Assembly (NCBI RefSeq): GCF_040047665.1
Contig: NZ_CP157355.1
Span: forward strand, 3,224,001-3,288,000
Length of the DNA: 64,000 bases
From: Chitinibacter sp. FCG-7
Lineage (GTDB): Bacteria; Pseudomonadota; Gammaproteobacteria; Burkholderiales; Chitinibacteraceae
Direction: 5' to 3'
A program made the translations under genes and the position numbers. This document shows, piece by piece, positions 1 through 9,356 of this stretch (position 1 is the stretch's first letter; every line of letters begins with the position of its first letter). The notes under the pieces are model-generated. The model saw only the letters and a list, made by a program, of their open reading frames with translations. It did not search any database and was not told where the DNA came from.

Positions 1-2394
1 GTCTTTTGGCACGACATCGAAGCCAATTTTGCCTCTGAACTAACGGGCTTAGGCGATATCACCATTGTTCAGCTTGATAGCACCCCAGCATTAGCCGTGA
101 AGCTAGATATTGAACGCGCACCTGCAGATAGCAAATGGCTGTTTTATAGCCAGCAAGCGCAGCCTGCGCCTGAGGATGATTGGCTGCTGGATGTGCGTAT
201 GCGCGCCAAGCCTTTTCATGCGGATGAAGCATCGATTCAGTTAGAAGATCTGGGCTTGCACACGGTTTCTGTGCGTGCGCATTTGAAAGAGAGAAGTGCA
301 TTTTTACGCGCCAAAGAGCGTTTTGAGAAACTCAAGCGACTAACCTTGTCGACCGATCAGGCGGCGGATCTGGATCGAAAAATGATTGCGGTGCTGATTC
401 GGGCTGAGCAAGCCGATTTGTTCAGTATGCTGACCAAGCTGTTTACGGCTATGGATGCAGAAGGCGAGGTTAATTTGGCGGTCGAGCCTAAGGGCTGGGC
501 TGAGTTATTGACCTACGGTTTACGCGCTGCATTTTGGGATTTGGTCGAGGCGGAGTTGGGTTATCGTGATACGAACCCGTCTTTGCGTGATTTGTTGTTC
601 CATTTGATGGTGACCGATTTAGCGCAAGGTTTGGTCGGCGATTTGCCAAGCCAGTTATCCCATTTCCAAATTCATGATCGTGCTAAGGCGGCATCGGCTT
701 CGGTGTTTTTGTCGCAGTGGCGTGGCAGTATCACGCATTACGGTAGCTATGATGCAGTCTCTGCTGCCGTTGCTGAAGCATTGCAACTGACGACGATCAT
801 TGCCACGTTGCCAGCCGAGAAAATGCTGGATGCGATGACGTTTGCCGAGGTTGAAAAGTGGATTATCAAAGATCTGCGTGATCGGATATTGAGCAGCGCA
901 GTTGCATCGGCTGACGCGGTACATGCCATTTTTGAGCGCCGCCGTGACGGACATTGGGCGAACCCCAAATTGGCTGCCACGAGTGATGTCACTCGCGCAT
1001 TGCTCAATTGCTATGAGGCACTGGAAGCCGCAGCCGATTTCTTGTGTTTGTGTGAGCAATACAAAGCTGGCTTTAGTTTTGATAGCGCTATGTCGGGCAT
1101 CGAAGCGTATCAAAAAACGCTTTACCACTTTGATCAGCATTATCGCCATTTCCATCGTGCCGCCGAGCAAGTCGATATGATGGGCTGGCAATTATTGCAA
1201 TTGCTGCGCGAGCGCGTTGAAGAGGCCTATACCGGTTGGTTTGTGCCGCAACTGGGTATTGCATGGAGCAAGTTGCTAGAGGGCGATAGCGGGTTACTCA
1301 AAAACTGGTCTGTACCTGGCGTGATTAATCAGCAAGACTTTTATCGCCGCGAAGTAAAAGCCACGCTGGATAACACCAGCGTGAAGCGCATCTTTGTGAT
1401 TATCTCGGATGCTTTCCGCTATGAAGCCGCTGAAGAGTTGAGTCGACAAATTCTCACACGCAATAAATACAAAACCGAGCTACGGGCAATGCTGGGTGTT
1501 TTGCCAAGCTATACCAGTTTAGGCATGGCCGCATTATTACCGCACGATACTTTGAGTTATAAAGTCGGCGCTAATATTAGCGTTTTGGTTGATGGTAAAT
1601 CGACCGCATCTTTAGAAGATCGTAATGCTATCTTGGCGAAACACGGCGGCATTGCCATTAATTGGGAAGAGTTGGTTAGCCTAGGAAAAGATAAAGCACG
1701 TGATCGAGTTCGCGATGCGTCCGTCGTGTACATCTACCATGACCAGATCGATATGCTGGGTGATAAGGCAGCATCGGAGAATAAAACGTTTGAGGCGGTC
1801 GAAAACACCCTCGAAGAGCTCAATCGCTTGGTGGGTTTTGTGGTTGGCAATTTGGCGGCATCAACCGTGCTAGTGACCGCCGACCATGGCTTCTTGTATC
1901 AGGAATCTCCGCTGGATAACGCAGATCGTTCTACCTTGAATATCAAAGCCATCGGCGCATTGAAAGCCAAGAAGCGTTATGTATTGGGGAACGATCTAGG
2001 GCAAACCGACAAAGCTTGGTTTGGTTCTACTGAGCAAACGGCAGGCACCGAAGCCGATGCGAGCCTTCATTTCTGGGTACCCAAAGGCGCAACGCGTTTT
2101 CATTTCTCGGGGGGCGCAAAATTTGTTCATGGTAGCGCCATGCCGCAGGAAATAGTCGTGCCCTTGCTGACTATCAAGCTGAGTGAAACCGACAAGGCCA
2201 AGGTTGAGCATGTCGGCATTGCGCCGATGCTACTGTCCAACAAGATTGTTTCGAATATTTCTCGGTTTGAATTTGTCCAGACAGCCCCTGTTTCAGCCAA
2301 GGTATTGCCGCGCACGGTGAATATTTCGGTGCGTGATGGTGATACCGTGATTAGTAATGAGCAGGTCGTGACTTTTGATAGCTCGTACCGATAA
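1..2394 (+). CDS. pglZ: BREX-1 phosphatase-like protein PglZ, 5' partial and frameshifted near the 3' end
   Basis: The reading frame is open from base 1, so the gene starts upstream of the window. The protein has the alkaline-phosphatase-like core of PglZ: SDAFRYE near 1405-1425, PSYTSLGMAA near 1505-1535 and TADHGFLY near 1875-1898, which in this superfamily carry metal-binding and catalytic residues. PglZ is a core component of BREX phage defence, acting with the PglX methyltransferase and BrxC ATPase; those genes would lie to the left. The next gene is brxL, the usual last gene of type I BREX. The frame stops at 2392-2394, but a typical PglZ C-terminal tail follows in another frame (2390-2551). 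Family assignment is firm; whether the frameshift is real is open. Confidence 0.93.
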   Translation, partial: VFWHDIEANFASELTGLGDITIVQLDSTPALAVKLDIERAPADSKWLFYSQQAQPAPEDDWLLDVRMRAKPFHADEASIQLEDLGLHTVSVRAHLKERSAFLRAKERFEKLKRLTLSTDQAADLDRKMIAVLIRAEQADLFSMLTKLFTAMDAEGEVNLAVEPKGWAELLTYGLRAAFWDLVEAELGYRDTNPSLRDLLFHLMVTDLAQGLVGDLPSQLSHFQIHDRAKAASASVFLSQWRGSITHYGSYDAVSAAVAEALQLTTIIATLPAEKMLDAMTFAEVEKWIIKDLRDRILSSAVASADAVHAIFERRRDGHWANPKLAATSDVTRALLNCYEALEAAADFLCLCEQYKAGFSFDSAMSGIEAYQKTLYHFDQHYRHFHRAAEQVDMMGWQLLQLLRERVEEAYTGWFVPQLGIAWSKLLEGDSGLLKNWSVPGVINQQDFYRREVKATLDNTSVKRIFVIISDAFRYEAAEELSRQILTRNKYKTELRAMLGVLPSYTSLGMAALLPHDTLSYKVGANISVLVDGKSTASLEDRNAILAKHGGIAINWEELVSLGKDKARDRVRDASVVYIYHDQIDMLGDKAASENKTFEAVENTLEELNRLVGFVVGNLAASTVLVTADHGFLYQESPLDNADRSTLNIKAIGALKAKKRYVLGNDLGQTDKAWFGSTEQTAGTEADASLHFWVPKGATRFHFSGGAKFVHGSAMPQEIVVPLLTIKLSETDKAKVEHVGIAPMLLSNKIVSNISRFEFVQTAPVSAKVLPRTVNISVRDGDTVISNEQVVTFDSSYR

Positions 2395-2551
2395 GCTCGA
2401 CGACCTCAAAAAATCAGTGATTTTGACGCTGCAAGCAGGTAGTTATGATGCCAAAAAGGATTATTTCCTGATCTTGCGCGATGTTGATTCCAAAGTTGAG
2501 ATCTTGCGCCATGCCTTAAAAATTGATTTGGCACTGGCTAACGACTTTTAA
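2390..2551 (+). pseudogene. Displaced C-terminal tail of PglZ in a shifted frame
   Basis: Read in frame 2, this stretch encodes about 53 residues beginning DKLDDLKKSVILTLQAG and ending DLALANDF before a TAA at 2549-2551. It has the character of the last beta-rich segment of PglZ and ends 8 bp before brxL, the spacing expected if it were the true end of pglZ. Joining it to the upstream frame needs one base removed (or two added) around 2385-2390. Either pglZ makes a protein lacking this tail or the base count here is wrong. Confidence 0.7.
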
Positions 2552-2559
2552 GGCTCAAA

Positions 2560-4617
2560 ATGAATACAGAAACCATGCCCATCGAAAACACCAACGCGCA
2601 GTCTAACCTTGAACTCGACGACCTACTCACGCGCCATTTTGCTGGGAAGGTGGTTCGCAAAGACCTGACCAAGCTAATCAAGGAAGGAGCAAACGTTCCC
2701 GTTTATGTGCTGGAATATTTATTGGGCATGTACTGCGCATCTGATGATGCGCAAGTCATTGAAACTGGGCTACAGAACGTTAAGCGGATTCTGGCTGAGA
2801 ACTATGTTCGCCCCGATGAAGCCGAGAAGATCAAATCCAAGATCCGTGAATCTGGCAGCTATAAGGTAATCGACAAGGTTACCGTCAAACTCAATGAAAA
2901 GCGCGATGTGTATGAAGCGCTGCTGTCCAACTTGAATGTTAAAAACGCTGAAATTGGCGACGCGCACGTTCGCGAGTTTGAAAAACTGCTGGTTGGAGGG
3001 ATCTGGTGTATTGTTTCACTGCGCTATCAATATGAAGAAGGCCAGAAAGGTTCTCCATTCTTTGTGACCGATCTAAAGCCAATTCAAATGCCCAATACCG
3101 ATATGGAAGGGCTGTTTGCGGGGCGTCGTGAATTCAATAATGAGCAGTGGATCGATGCATTAATTCGCTCTACCGGCATGGAGCCGACTTGTTTCAAATC
3201 GCGAGTGAAGTGGCACTTGCTGGCACGCATGATTCCGCTGGTTGAAAACAACTACAATTATTGCGAACTGGGCCCACGGGGCACAGGTAAAAGCCATATT
3301 TACAAAGAAATCAGCCCGAACAGTATTCTGGTATCTGGTGGTCAAACCACCGTCGCCAATCTGTTTTACAACATGTCGGCGCGCAAAGTGGGCTTGGTGG
3401 GCTTGTGGGATGTGGTTGCATTTGACGAAGTTGCGGGGATTAACTTCAAAGATCATGACGGTATTCAGATCATGAAGGATTACATGGCTTCTGGTTCATT
3501 CAGCCGTGGCCGTGAATCGATTAATGCAAATGCGTCGATGGTGTTTGTCGGCAATATTAACCAAAGTGTCGAAACGATGGTAAAAACAAGCCATTTATTG
3601 GCCCCATTTCCAGAGGCGATGATTGATTCAGCATTTTTTGATCGTTTCCATGCCTACGTGCCAGGCTGGGAAATCCCTAAAATGCGGCCTGAATTTTTCA
3701 CCAACCAATATGGCATGATTGTCGATTATTTGGCTGAGTTCGCACGGGAAATGCGTAAGCGTAGCTTTGCTGATGCCATCGATAAATGGTTTCGCCTTGG
3801 CAATAACCTCAATCAGCGCGACACCATCGCCGTCCGCCGCACAACCTCTGGCCTGTTAAAACTCATTGCGCCACACGGCGAGTACGACAAAGAACTGGTT
3901 CGCCAGTGTCTTGAATACGCATTAGAAACACGCCGCCGTGTCAAAGAGCAGCTGAAAAAGATTGGTGGCATGGAGTTTTACGATGTTCACTTCAGCTATA
4001 TCGATCTAGAAGACAACCAAGAGCGCTTTGTAACTGTCCCCGAGCAGGGCGGTGGCAGTTTGATTCCAGAGGGGCGATCGAACCCCGGCACCTTGTACAC
4101 CATCGCCATGGGCGGTGCAGAAGTACCGTCTTTGTATCGCATTGAGATTCAAAGCATGAGCGGTAGCGGTAAATTGTCCATTTCCGGTTCAATGGCGCGC
4201 GAGCAAGTCAAAGTGGCATTTGATTACTTCAAAGCTAACTCTGGCCGTATTAGTGCCGCAATTCATACCAACGAAAAAGACTTCCATCTGCATTTGGTCG
4301 AGATGCAAAACAGCGGTCAACCTGAAGCAACCACCCTAGCCAGTTTTATTGCGCTGTGCTCAGCCGCGTTAGCCAAACCGATGCAAGGCCAAATGGTTGT
4401 GATGGGCGATATGAGTCTTGGTGGCACGATTACGCCCGCACGAAATTTGGCCGAGACATTGCAGGTGGCATTTGATGCCGGTGCGAAACGCATCCTATTA
4501 CCCATGTCGAGTGTAGTCGACATTCCATCAGTGCCTGGTGAGCTGTTTGCCAAGTTCCAGACGAGTTTCTTTTCTGATCCGGTTGATGCTGTTTTTAAGG
4601 CGCTGGGCGTGGATTAA
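2560..4617 (+). CDS. brxL: BREX system Lon-like AAA+ protein BrxL
   Basis: This 685-residue protein has the BrxL layout: an N-terminal domain, an AAA+ ATPase with Walker A GPRGTGKSH (about residues 239-247) and Walker B VVAFDEVAG (about 285-293), and a C-terminal Lon-protease-like domain (about 480-680). BrxL is the terminal core gene of type I BREX and forms DNA-binding rings needed for phage exclusion. In the Lon-like domain the motifs that hold the Ser/Lys dyad in Lon read GQPEATT and NLAETLQ here, so the protease dyad does not look conserved by eye. It follows pglZ directly and a terminator lies 84 bp downstream, so it ends the operon. Confidence 0.95.
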   Translation: MNTETMPIENTNAQSNLELDDLLTRHFAGKVVRKDLTKLIKEGANVPVYVLEYLLGMYCASDDAQVIETGLQNVKRILAENYVRPDEAEKIKSKIRESGSYKVIDKVTVKLNEKRDVYEALLSNLNVKNAEIGDAHVREFEKLLVGGIWCIVSLRYQYEEGQKGSPFFVTDLKPIQMPNTDMEGLFAGRREFNNEQWIDALIRSTGMEPTCFKSRVKWHLLARMIPLVENNYNYCELGPRGTGKSHIYKEISPNSILVSGGQTTVANLFYNMSARKVGLVGLWDVVAFDEVAGINFKDHDGIQIMKDYMASGSFSRGRESINANASMVFVGNINQSVETMVKTSHLLAPFPEAMIDSAFFDRFHAYVPGWEIPKMRPEFFTNQYGMIVDYLAEFAREMRKRSFADAIDKWFRLGNNLNQRDTIAVRRTTSGLLKLIAPHGEYDKELVRQCLEYALETRRRVKEQLKKIGGMEFYDVHFSYIDLEDNQERFVTVPEQGGGSLIPEGRSNPGTLYTIAMGGAEVPSLYRIEIQSMSGSGKLSISGSMAREQVKVAFDYFKANSGRISAAIHTNEKDFHLHLVEMQNSGQPEATTLASFIALCSAALAKPMQGQMVVMGDMSLGGTITPARNLAETLQVAFDAGAKRILLPMSSVVDIPSVPGELFAKFQTSFFSDPVDAVFKALGVD

Positions 4618-4700
4618 CTTGCTTTGACTAGCTAACCGTATCTGCCGACCAAATGTGTGTATTTCGAGGAGTACACAACTGCGAGTACACCGGCTTTGTA

Positions 4701-4730
4701 CGCCCTTTTTCGAAATAAAAGGGTGTTTTT
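4701..4730 (+). terminator. Rho-independent terminator after brxL
   Basis: CGCCCTTTT (4701-4709) pairs with AAAAGGGTG (4717-4725) around a short A/T loop, followed by five T. It lies downstream of brxL and would close the BREX operon. Confidence 0.7.
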
Positions 4731-4789
4731 GCCTCAAATCTAGCAGAAATTATGATTTTATTAGATATCGAAGCCGAAATAGCTATCGA

Positions 4790-4885
4790 CACATAGTACG
4801 GCACATATCCAGCACATAATACGGCACATAACGGGGTTATCGACACATAGTACGGCACATAACATGGCACATAGTACGGCACATA
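4790..4885. repeat. Four-copy 18-bp direct repeat CACATARTACGGCACATA
   Basis: Copies start at 4790, 4813, 4844 and 4868, all in one orientation. Three are identical and the second has A for G at position 7. Spacers are 5, 13 and 6 bp, too short for CRISPR. Copies 1 and 3 are both preceded by TATCGA. The block lies between the brxL terminator and an IS element, in 417 bp without a convincing gene. Regular half-turn-like spacing would suit a protein-binding array, but its role is unknown. Confidence 0.8.
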
Positions 4886-5042
4886 ACAATGTTTCGCACT
4901 TAAATGACCACTCACACGCACGCTGTTTTGATCTCACAAAATGGACTTATACCGTACTCAATTTCACAAAAAACTGGGAACAACCACGCAACCCCCCTGT
5001 TAGTCCCATTTGAGCCCCCTAACACATAGCATTTTGTTGTGG

Positions 5043-6205
<1,163 letters not shown>

Positions 6206-6272
6206 GAAACACCTCGTTAATGGTGGCGAGATTACCACCTAAGTTGGTGTCCGAAATCATTGAACCACAACA

Positions 6273-6590
6273 ACCGCGTTTTCAGTGGATGAGGCTGCGA
6301 GGCATGAATTGGTCATCCGCATTCAGTCTGGGGAAGTATTGGATAGCCTCTTAATGACTTGCCTGCGTACTAACATTCCTTTTAGTGAAAAAAACGTCCA
6401 ATCAATAGCGGAACTTCTCGAATCTGAACGTCCGCAGACTCGCTATACTGCAACTGGAGTACTTAGCCTCCAGTACATGTCGCCTGATGAGATCAGAAAA
6501 TGGGCTCAAAAACTTATAGGCGATTCCTATCAACGTATCCGAGACAGAGGACATGAGCGACTTTCAGCACTGCAGCGCACCTCCGGGTAA
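6273..6590 (+). pseudogene. 3' fragment of an unrecognised helical protein, cut by the IS
   Basis: The frame is open from the IS right end through a possible GTG at 6285 to a stop at 6588-6590, giving about 101-106 residues with alternating helices (SIAELLESERPQTRYTATGV; EIRKWAQKLIGDSYQRIRDR) reminiscent of HEAT-like repeats. There is no ribosome-binding site, because the IS end lies 12 bp upstream. No matching 5' part is found left of the IS. I read it as the C-terminal remnant of a gene whose beginning was lost with the IS event. Function is not recognised. Confidence 0.55.
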
Positions 6591-7069
6591 ATGATTTCAA
6601 TCTTCGCCCATGAGGCAATTCAAAAGTATCAAGGTTTAGCGACCGCTTTTGGCCGAATTTAGGCAATCTCTGGTGATCAGGCAATCAGTAGCCTCTGGAT
6701 GAGTTAACAGGCAGGTAATCACGAGATAAAAATAGTTATCAATTGGAGCTTTTAATAAAAATATTTATGGCAGATGGTTTATGGGTGGTAGGCTTTGTCC
6801 CCTTGCTTGTGCTCTGGTGAGCTAGTGGTGAGTACAACACTATGATCTGGTCATGGTATTTTTAATGGCTTTAGTTTTTATATTTCATATTTATGATGAA
6901 AATAATGTGGTTATGCAGCCTGTTAATGATTGAGTGGGAGTGAGTTTTTCTGTTCGCAGAAATGAAAAATGCCCTTTGCAGGGCTTTTTTCATTTGGAGC
7001 GTTAATTGTCGGGTTCCTAGTAATAAAATATACATTCGCATTGAAATTTTAAAAAATATATAGGTAACT
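6591..7069. other. Gene-poor AT-rich spacer
   Basis: I see no convincing gene in these 479 bp. The stretch becomes AT-rich after about 6720 and contains one rho-independent terminator at 6968-6990. It separates the truncated IS-flanking gene from the STAND gene. Confidence 0.6.
6968..6990 (+). terminator. Rho-independent terminator
   Basis: GCCCT-TTGC-AGGGC (6971-6984) is followed by six T at 6985-6990, a compact hairpin with a T tract for rightward transcription. No intact gene now precedes it, so it is probably left from the gene truncated at 6273-6590 or from a lost neighbour. Confidence 0.7.
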
Positions 7070-7327
7070 ATGTCTGACTACGACTTCAAAGCGCTTAATG
7101 ATAAAGAGTTTGAAATATTATGCGCAGATCTACTCGGTGATGCTGAAGGTCAACGCTTCGAACGATTTAAACCGGGTAAAGATGCAGGTATTGACGGTCG
7201 ATTTTTTACGAGCAATAGCTGTGAGGTAATCCTTCAGTGCAAACATTGGTGCGGTACACCTACTAAACAGTTAATCAACACATTAAGTACTACTGAAAAA
7301 ATAAAGATAGAGAAAATAAAGCCATAG
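7070..7327 (+). CDS. Segment 1: PD-(D/E)XK restriction endonuclease-like domain
   Basis: The 85-residue segment MSDYDFKALNDKEFEILCADLL... has the Mrr-type nuclease pattern: a helix with DKEFE, then KPGKDAGIDGRF (catalytic Asp) and EVILQCKHW (the E-x-Q-x-K core). The domain is nearly complete but stops at TAG 7325-7327 directly after KIKP. Translation past the stop continues RYILAISNSLSRADKKKIKE, the expected end of the nuclease fold, so this is the front of a longer gene. An AGG lies about 6 bp before the ATG. Confidence 0.6.
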   Translation: MSDYDFKALNDKEFEILCADLLGDAEGQRFERFKPGKDAGIDGRFFTSNSCEVILQCKHWCGTPTKQLINTLSTTEKIKIEKIKP

Positions 7328-8389
7328 CGATATATATTAGCAATTTCAAATTCTCTTTCGCGCGCGGACAAAAAGAAAATCAAAGAAGCGCTCTCTCCTT
7401 ACCTACTGTTGGAAAGCGATATTTATGGGAAAGAAGATCTAAATGATTTGCTGAAAATAAAGCCTGATATAGAAAAACGACATTATAAGCTCTGGCTTCA
7501 AAGTGCCAGTGTGCTCAGTCATGTTTTAAATCATGCAGTTTTTGGGCGAAGTGAGTTTTCATTGCAAGAGACATTACAGTCTTCTTCAAAATATGCGGTG
7601 ACAGAAAATCATCGATTAGCTCTCGAGCTATTAGAAAAATTGCATGTGGTTATTATCACGGGCGAACCCGGGGTAGGAAAAACCACTCTTGCTGACCATC
7701 TATGTTTGCACTACGTAGCACAAGAATTTAGTTTTGTTAAAATAACTAATGAAGTGCGAGAAGCGGAGTCTATTTTTGAGAATGACAGTAAGCAGGTGTT
7801 CTATTTTGATGATTTTTTGGGGAGAAATTATTTGGATGCTCTCAAAGGACACGAAGGAAATCAAATAACTCAATTTATTCGACGAGTGTCCAGCAATAAA
7901 AACAAAAGATTCATTTTGACATCAAGAAGTACAATTTTAAATCAAGGCAAGCTACTTATAGATTGTTTTGAGCACAATAACTTGCAAAGAAATGAGTTTG
8001 AACTAAAGATCAAATCGCTATCTGAGTTAGATAAAGCTCACATTCTGTATAACCACATTTGGCATTCAGGGCTTGAGGAAGATTACATCAACCAGCTTTA
8101 TGTTGATAAGCGATGCAAATTAATTATCACTCATAAAAACTTTAATCCTCGGTTGATTGGCTATATCACAGATGCCAATAGAATTGAGAGCTATGGCACA
8201 ACCGAATATTGGTCATATATTAATCAGTCTTTAGATAATCCATCCTTGATGTGGGAGAATCCTTTTATTGCGCAACAGGATGATTTTGGGCGTGCAATCA
8301 TATTTCTAGTAGTGCTAAATGGCAAAGAGATTGCAGAGAAAAAATCAACGGGGGCATACCATTCGTTTACAGCACTACCCAGTAATTAA
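7328..8389 (+). CDS. Segment 2: STAND-type P-loop NTPase domain
   Basis: In frame with segment 1; an ATG-like start is available only at TTG 7409. The segment holds Walker A GEPGVGKTT (near 7663-7689) and Walker B VFYFDDFLGRN (near 7798-7830), then a sensor-like RFILTSRS, as in nSTAND NTPases. In this family the NTPase senses a trigger and oligomerises to activate the attached nuclease. It ends at TAA 8387-8389 after ALPSN, within what should be a continuous helical region. Confidence 0.6.
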   Translation, partial: RYILAISNSLSRADKKKIKEALSPYLLLESDIYGKEDLNDLLKIKPDIEKRHYKLWLQSASVLSHVLNHAVFGRSEFSLQETLQSSSKYAVTENHRLALELLEKLHVVIITGEPGVGKTTLADHLCLHYVAQEFSFVKITNEVREAESIFENDSKQVFYFDDFLGRNYLDALKGHEGNQITQFIRRVSSNKNKRFILTSRSTILNQGKLLIDCFEHNNLQRNEFELKIKSLSELDKAHILYNHIWHSGLEEDYINQLYVDKRCKLIITHKNFNPRLIGYITDANRIESYGTTEYWSYINQSLDNPSLMWENPFIAQQDDFGRAIIFLVVLNGKEIAEKKSTGAYHSFTALPSN

Positions 8390-9325
8390 AATTTTCAAGG
8401 TCGGCGTGATTTTCAGTCAAATATTCGACAGTTGACTGGTTCTTTTTTGAATAGAAGAGTATTTGATAGAGCTGCAACTCTAGATTTGTTTAATCCTTCA
8501 ATTGGTGATTATGTTTTACAGAGATATAAAGATGATGTGAGTATGTTGCGTAATGGCATGCAAAGCCTTAGATCGGAATCATCTTTAACTACATTATTAA
8601 GTTTGCAACGTAATGGGGATTTGTCAAAAGTTGACTTTAATGATATTTGTAACTTTATGATGGGTGAACTTGTAGCTTGTGGGTTTGAAGGTGTAAGCAC
8701 TTCGTATGTTTCGCTGTTATGTTTGTACCGAATTATTGAAATTAATGATGGTGAAATAATATTTCAAGGTGATTGGAGTTGCGCTATTGATTTTATACTT
8801 TTAAATGCCGATGGTTGTGCAACCTACGATTCATTTGTCGTTATTGAATGGGCGCTATCCGAAGGCGAGATAAGCAATAAGCAAGTGCTGGATTTTGTAG
8901 AAAAGAATGTTTGTTCTATTGGGTCGGATGATGAAATTCGAGCTGCATCATCTCTAATTTCGAGTGTGCCTACAACGATAGAAGCCTACCAGGAAAATGT
9001 GGAGCTGTTGAAAGAACATGTTATTAATTTAATGTGTGATAATTTTTGTGAATTTATTGAGGTTAGTGATGCCTTCTCTAAGGTTGGTTATGGAGAGTAT
9101 GATGAAGCAGAAAAAGAAATAAAAAACCTCATTAAATATAAACTTAGTGAATTGAATGTAAATTTTTTAGAAAGTGATATTGAGATCGTAGCAGGGTCAT
9201 ATAGTATCTCATATGAGCTTGATCGATACTATGAAGATCATGGCGATGATTATAGCTACGACAATGATAGAAGTTCAAAAGTATTTTCCATTAATGAAGT
9301 TGATGAGTTATTTGATCGGAGCTAG
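8390..9325 (+). CDS. Segment 3: C-terminal region of the STAND protein
   Basis: Same frame as segment 2. The first residues after the stop (NFQGRRDFQSNIRQLTGSFL) continue the typical post-NTPase linker, followed by VFDRAATLDLFNPSIGDYVL, a motif seen after the NTPase in such proteins. The rest is acidic, helical and unrecognised, probably the sensor part. The only local start is TTG at 8432 without a ribosome-binding site, so independent translation is doubtful. Confidence 0.55.
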   Translation, partial: NFQGRRDFQSNIRQLTGSFLNRRVFDRAATLDLFNPSIGDYVLQRYKDDVSMLRNGMQSLRSESSLTTLLSLQRNGDLSKVDFNDICNFMMGELVACGFEGVSTSYVSLLCLYRIIEINDGEIIFQGDWSCAIDFILLNADGCATYDSFVVIEWALSEGEISNKQVLDFVEKNVCSIGSDDEIRAASSLISSVPTTIEAYQENVELLKEHVINLMCDNFCEFIEVSDAFSKVGYGEYDEAEKEIKNLIKYKLSELNVNFLESDIEIVAGSYSISYELDRYYEDHGDDYSYDNDRSSKVFSINEVDELFDRS

Positions 9326-9356
9326 TTTATCAGTCCGTGCTGATAACCATGTTTAT

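Larger units (their letters stand above)
7070..9325 (+). pseudogene. Mrr-like nuclease + STAND NTPase (nSTAND3-like) defence gene with two in-frame stop codons
   Basis: Three open segments (7070-7327, 7328-8389, 8390-9325) all lie in the same reading frame and are separated only by TAG at 7325-7327 and TAA at 8387-8389. Bridging both gives a 751-residue protein of coherent design: N-terminal PD-(D/E)XK nuclease, P-loop STAND NTPase, and a C-terminal helical region with the NPSIGDYVL motif usual after such NTPases. There is no frameshift. Proteins with this layout are predicted phage-triggered abortive effectors. Base composition is visibly more AT-rich than in flanking core genes, a sign of horizontal transfer. 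A pseudogene by nonsense mutation is likeliest. Confidence 0.75.

Noticed and set aside
4790..4885. Possible mini CRISPR array
   Set aside because: Repeats are 18 bp with spacers of 5-13 bp of unequal length and no cas genes; spacers are too short.
7325..8389. Programmed recoding of TAG and TAA in the STAND gene
   Set aside because: Two different stops, no selenocysteine or pyrrolysine context or structured element seen; nonsense mutation is simpler.
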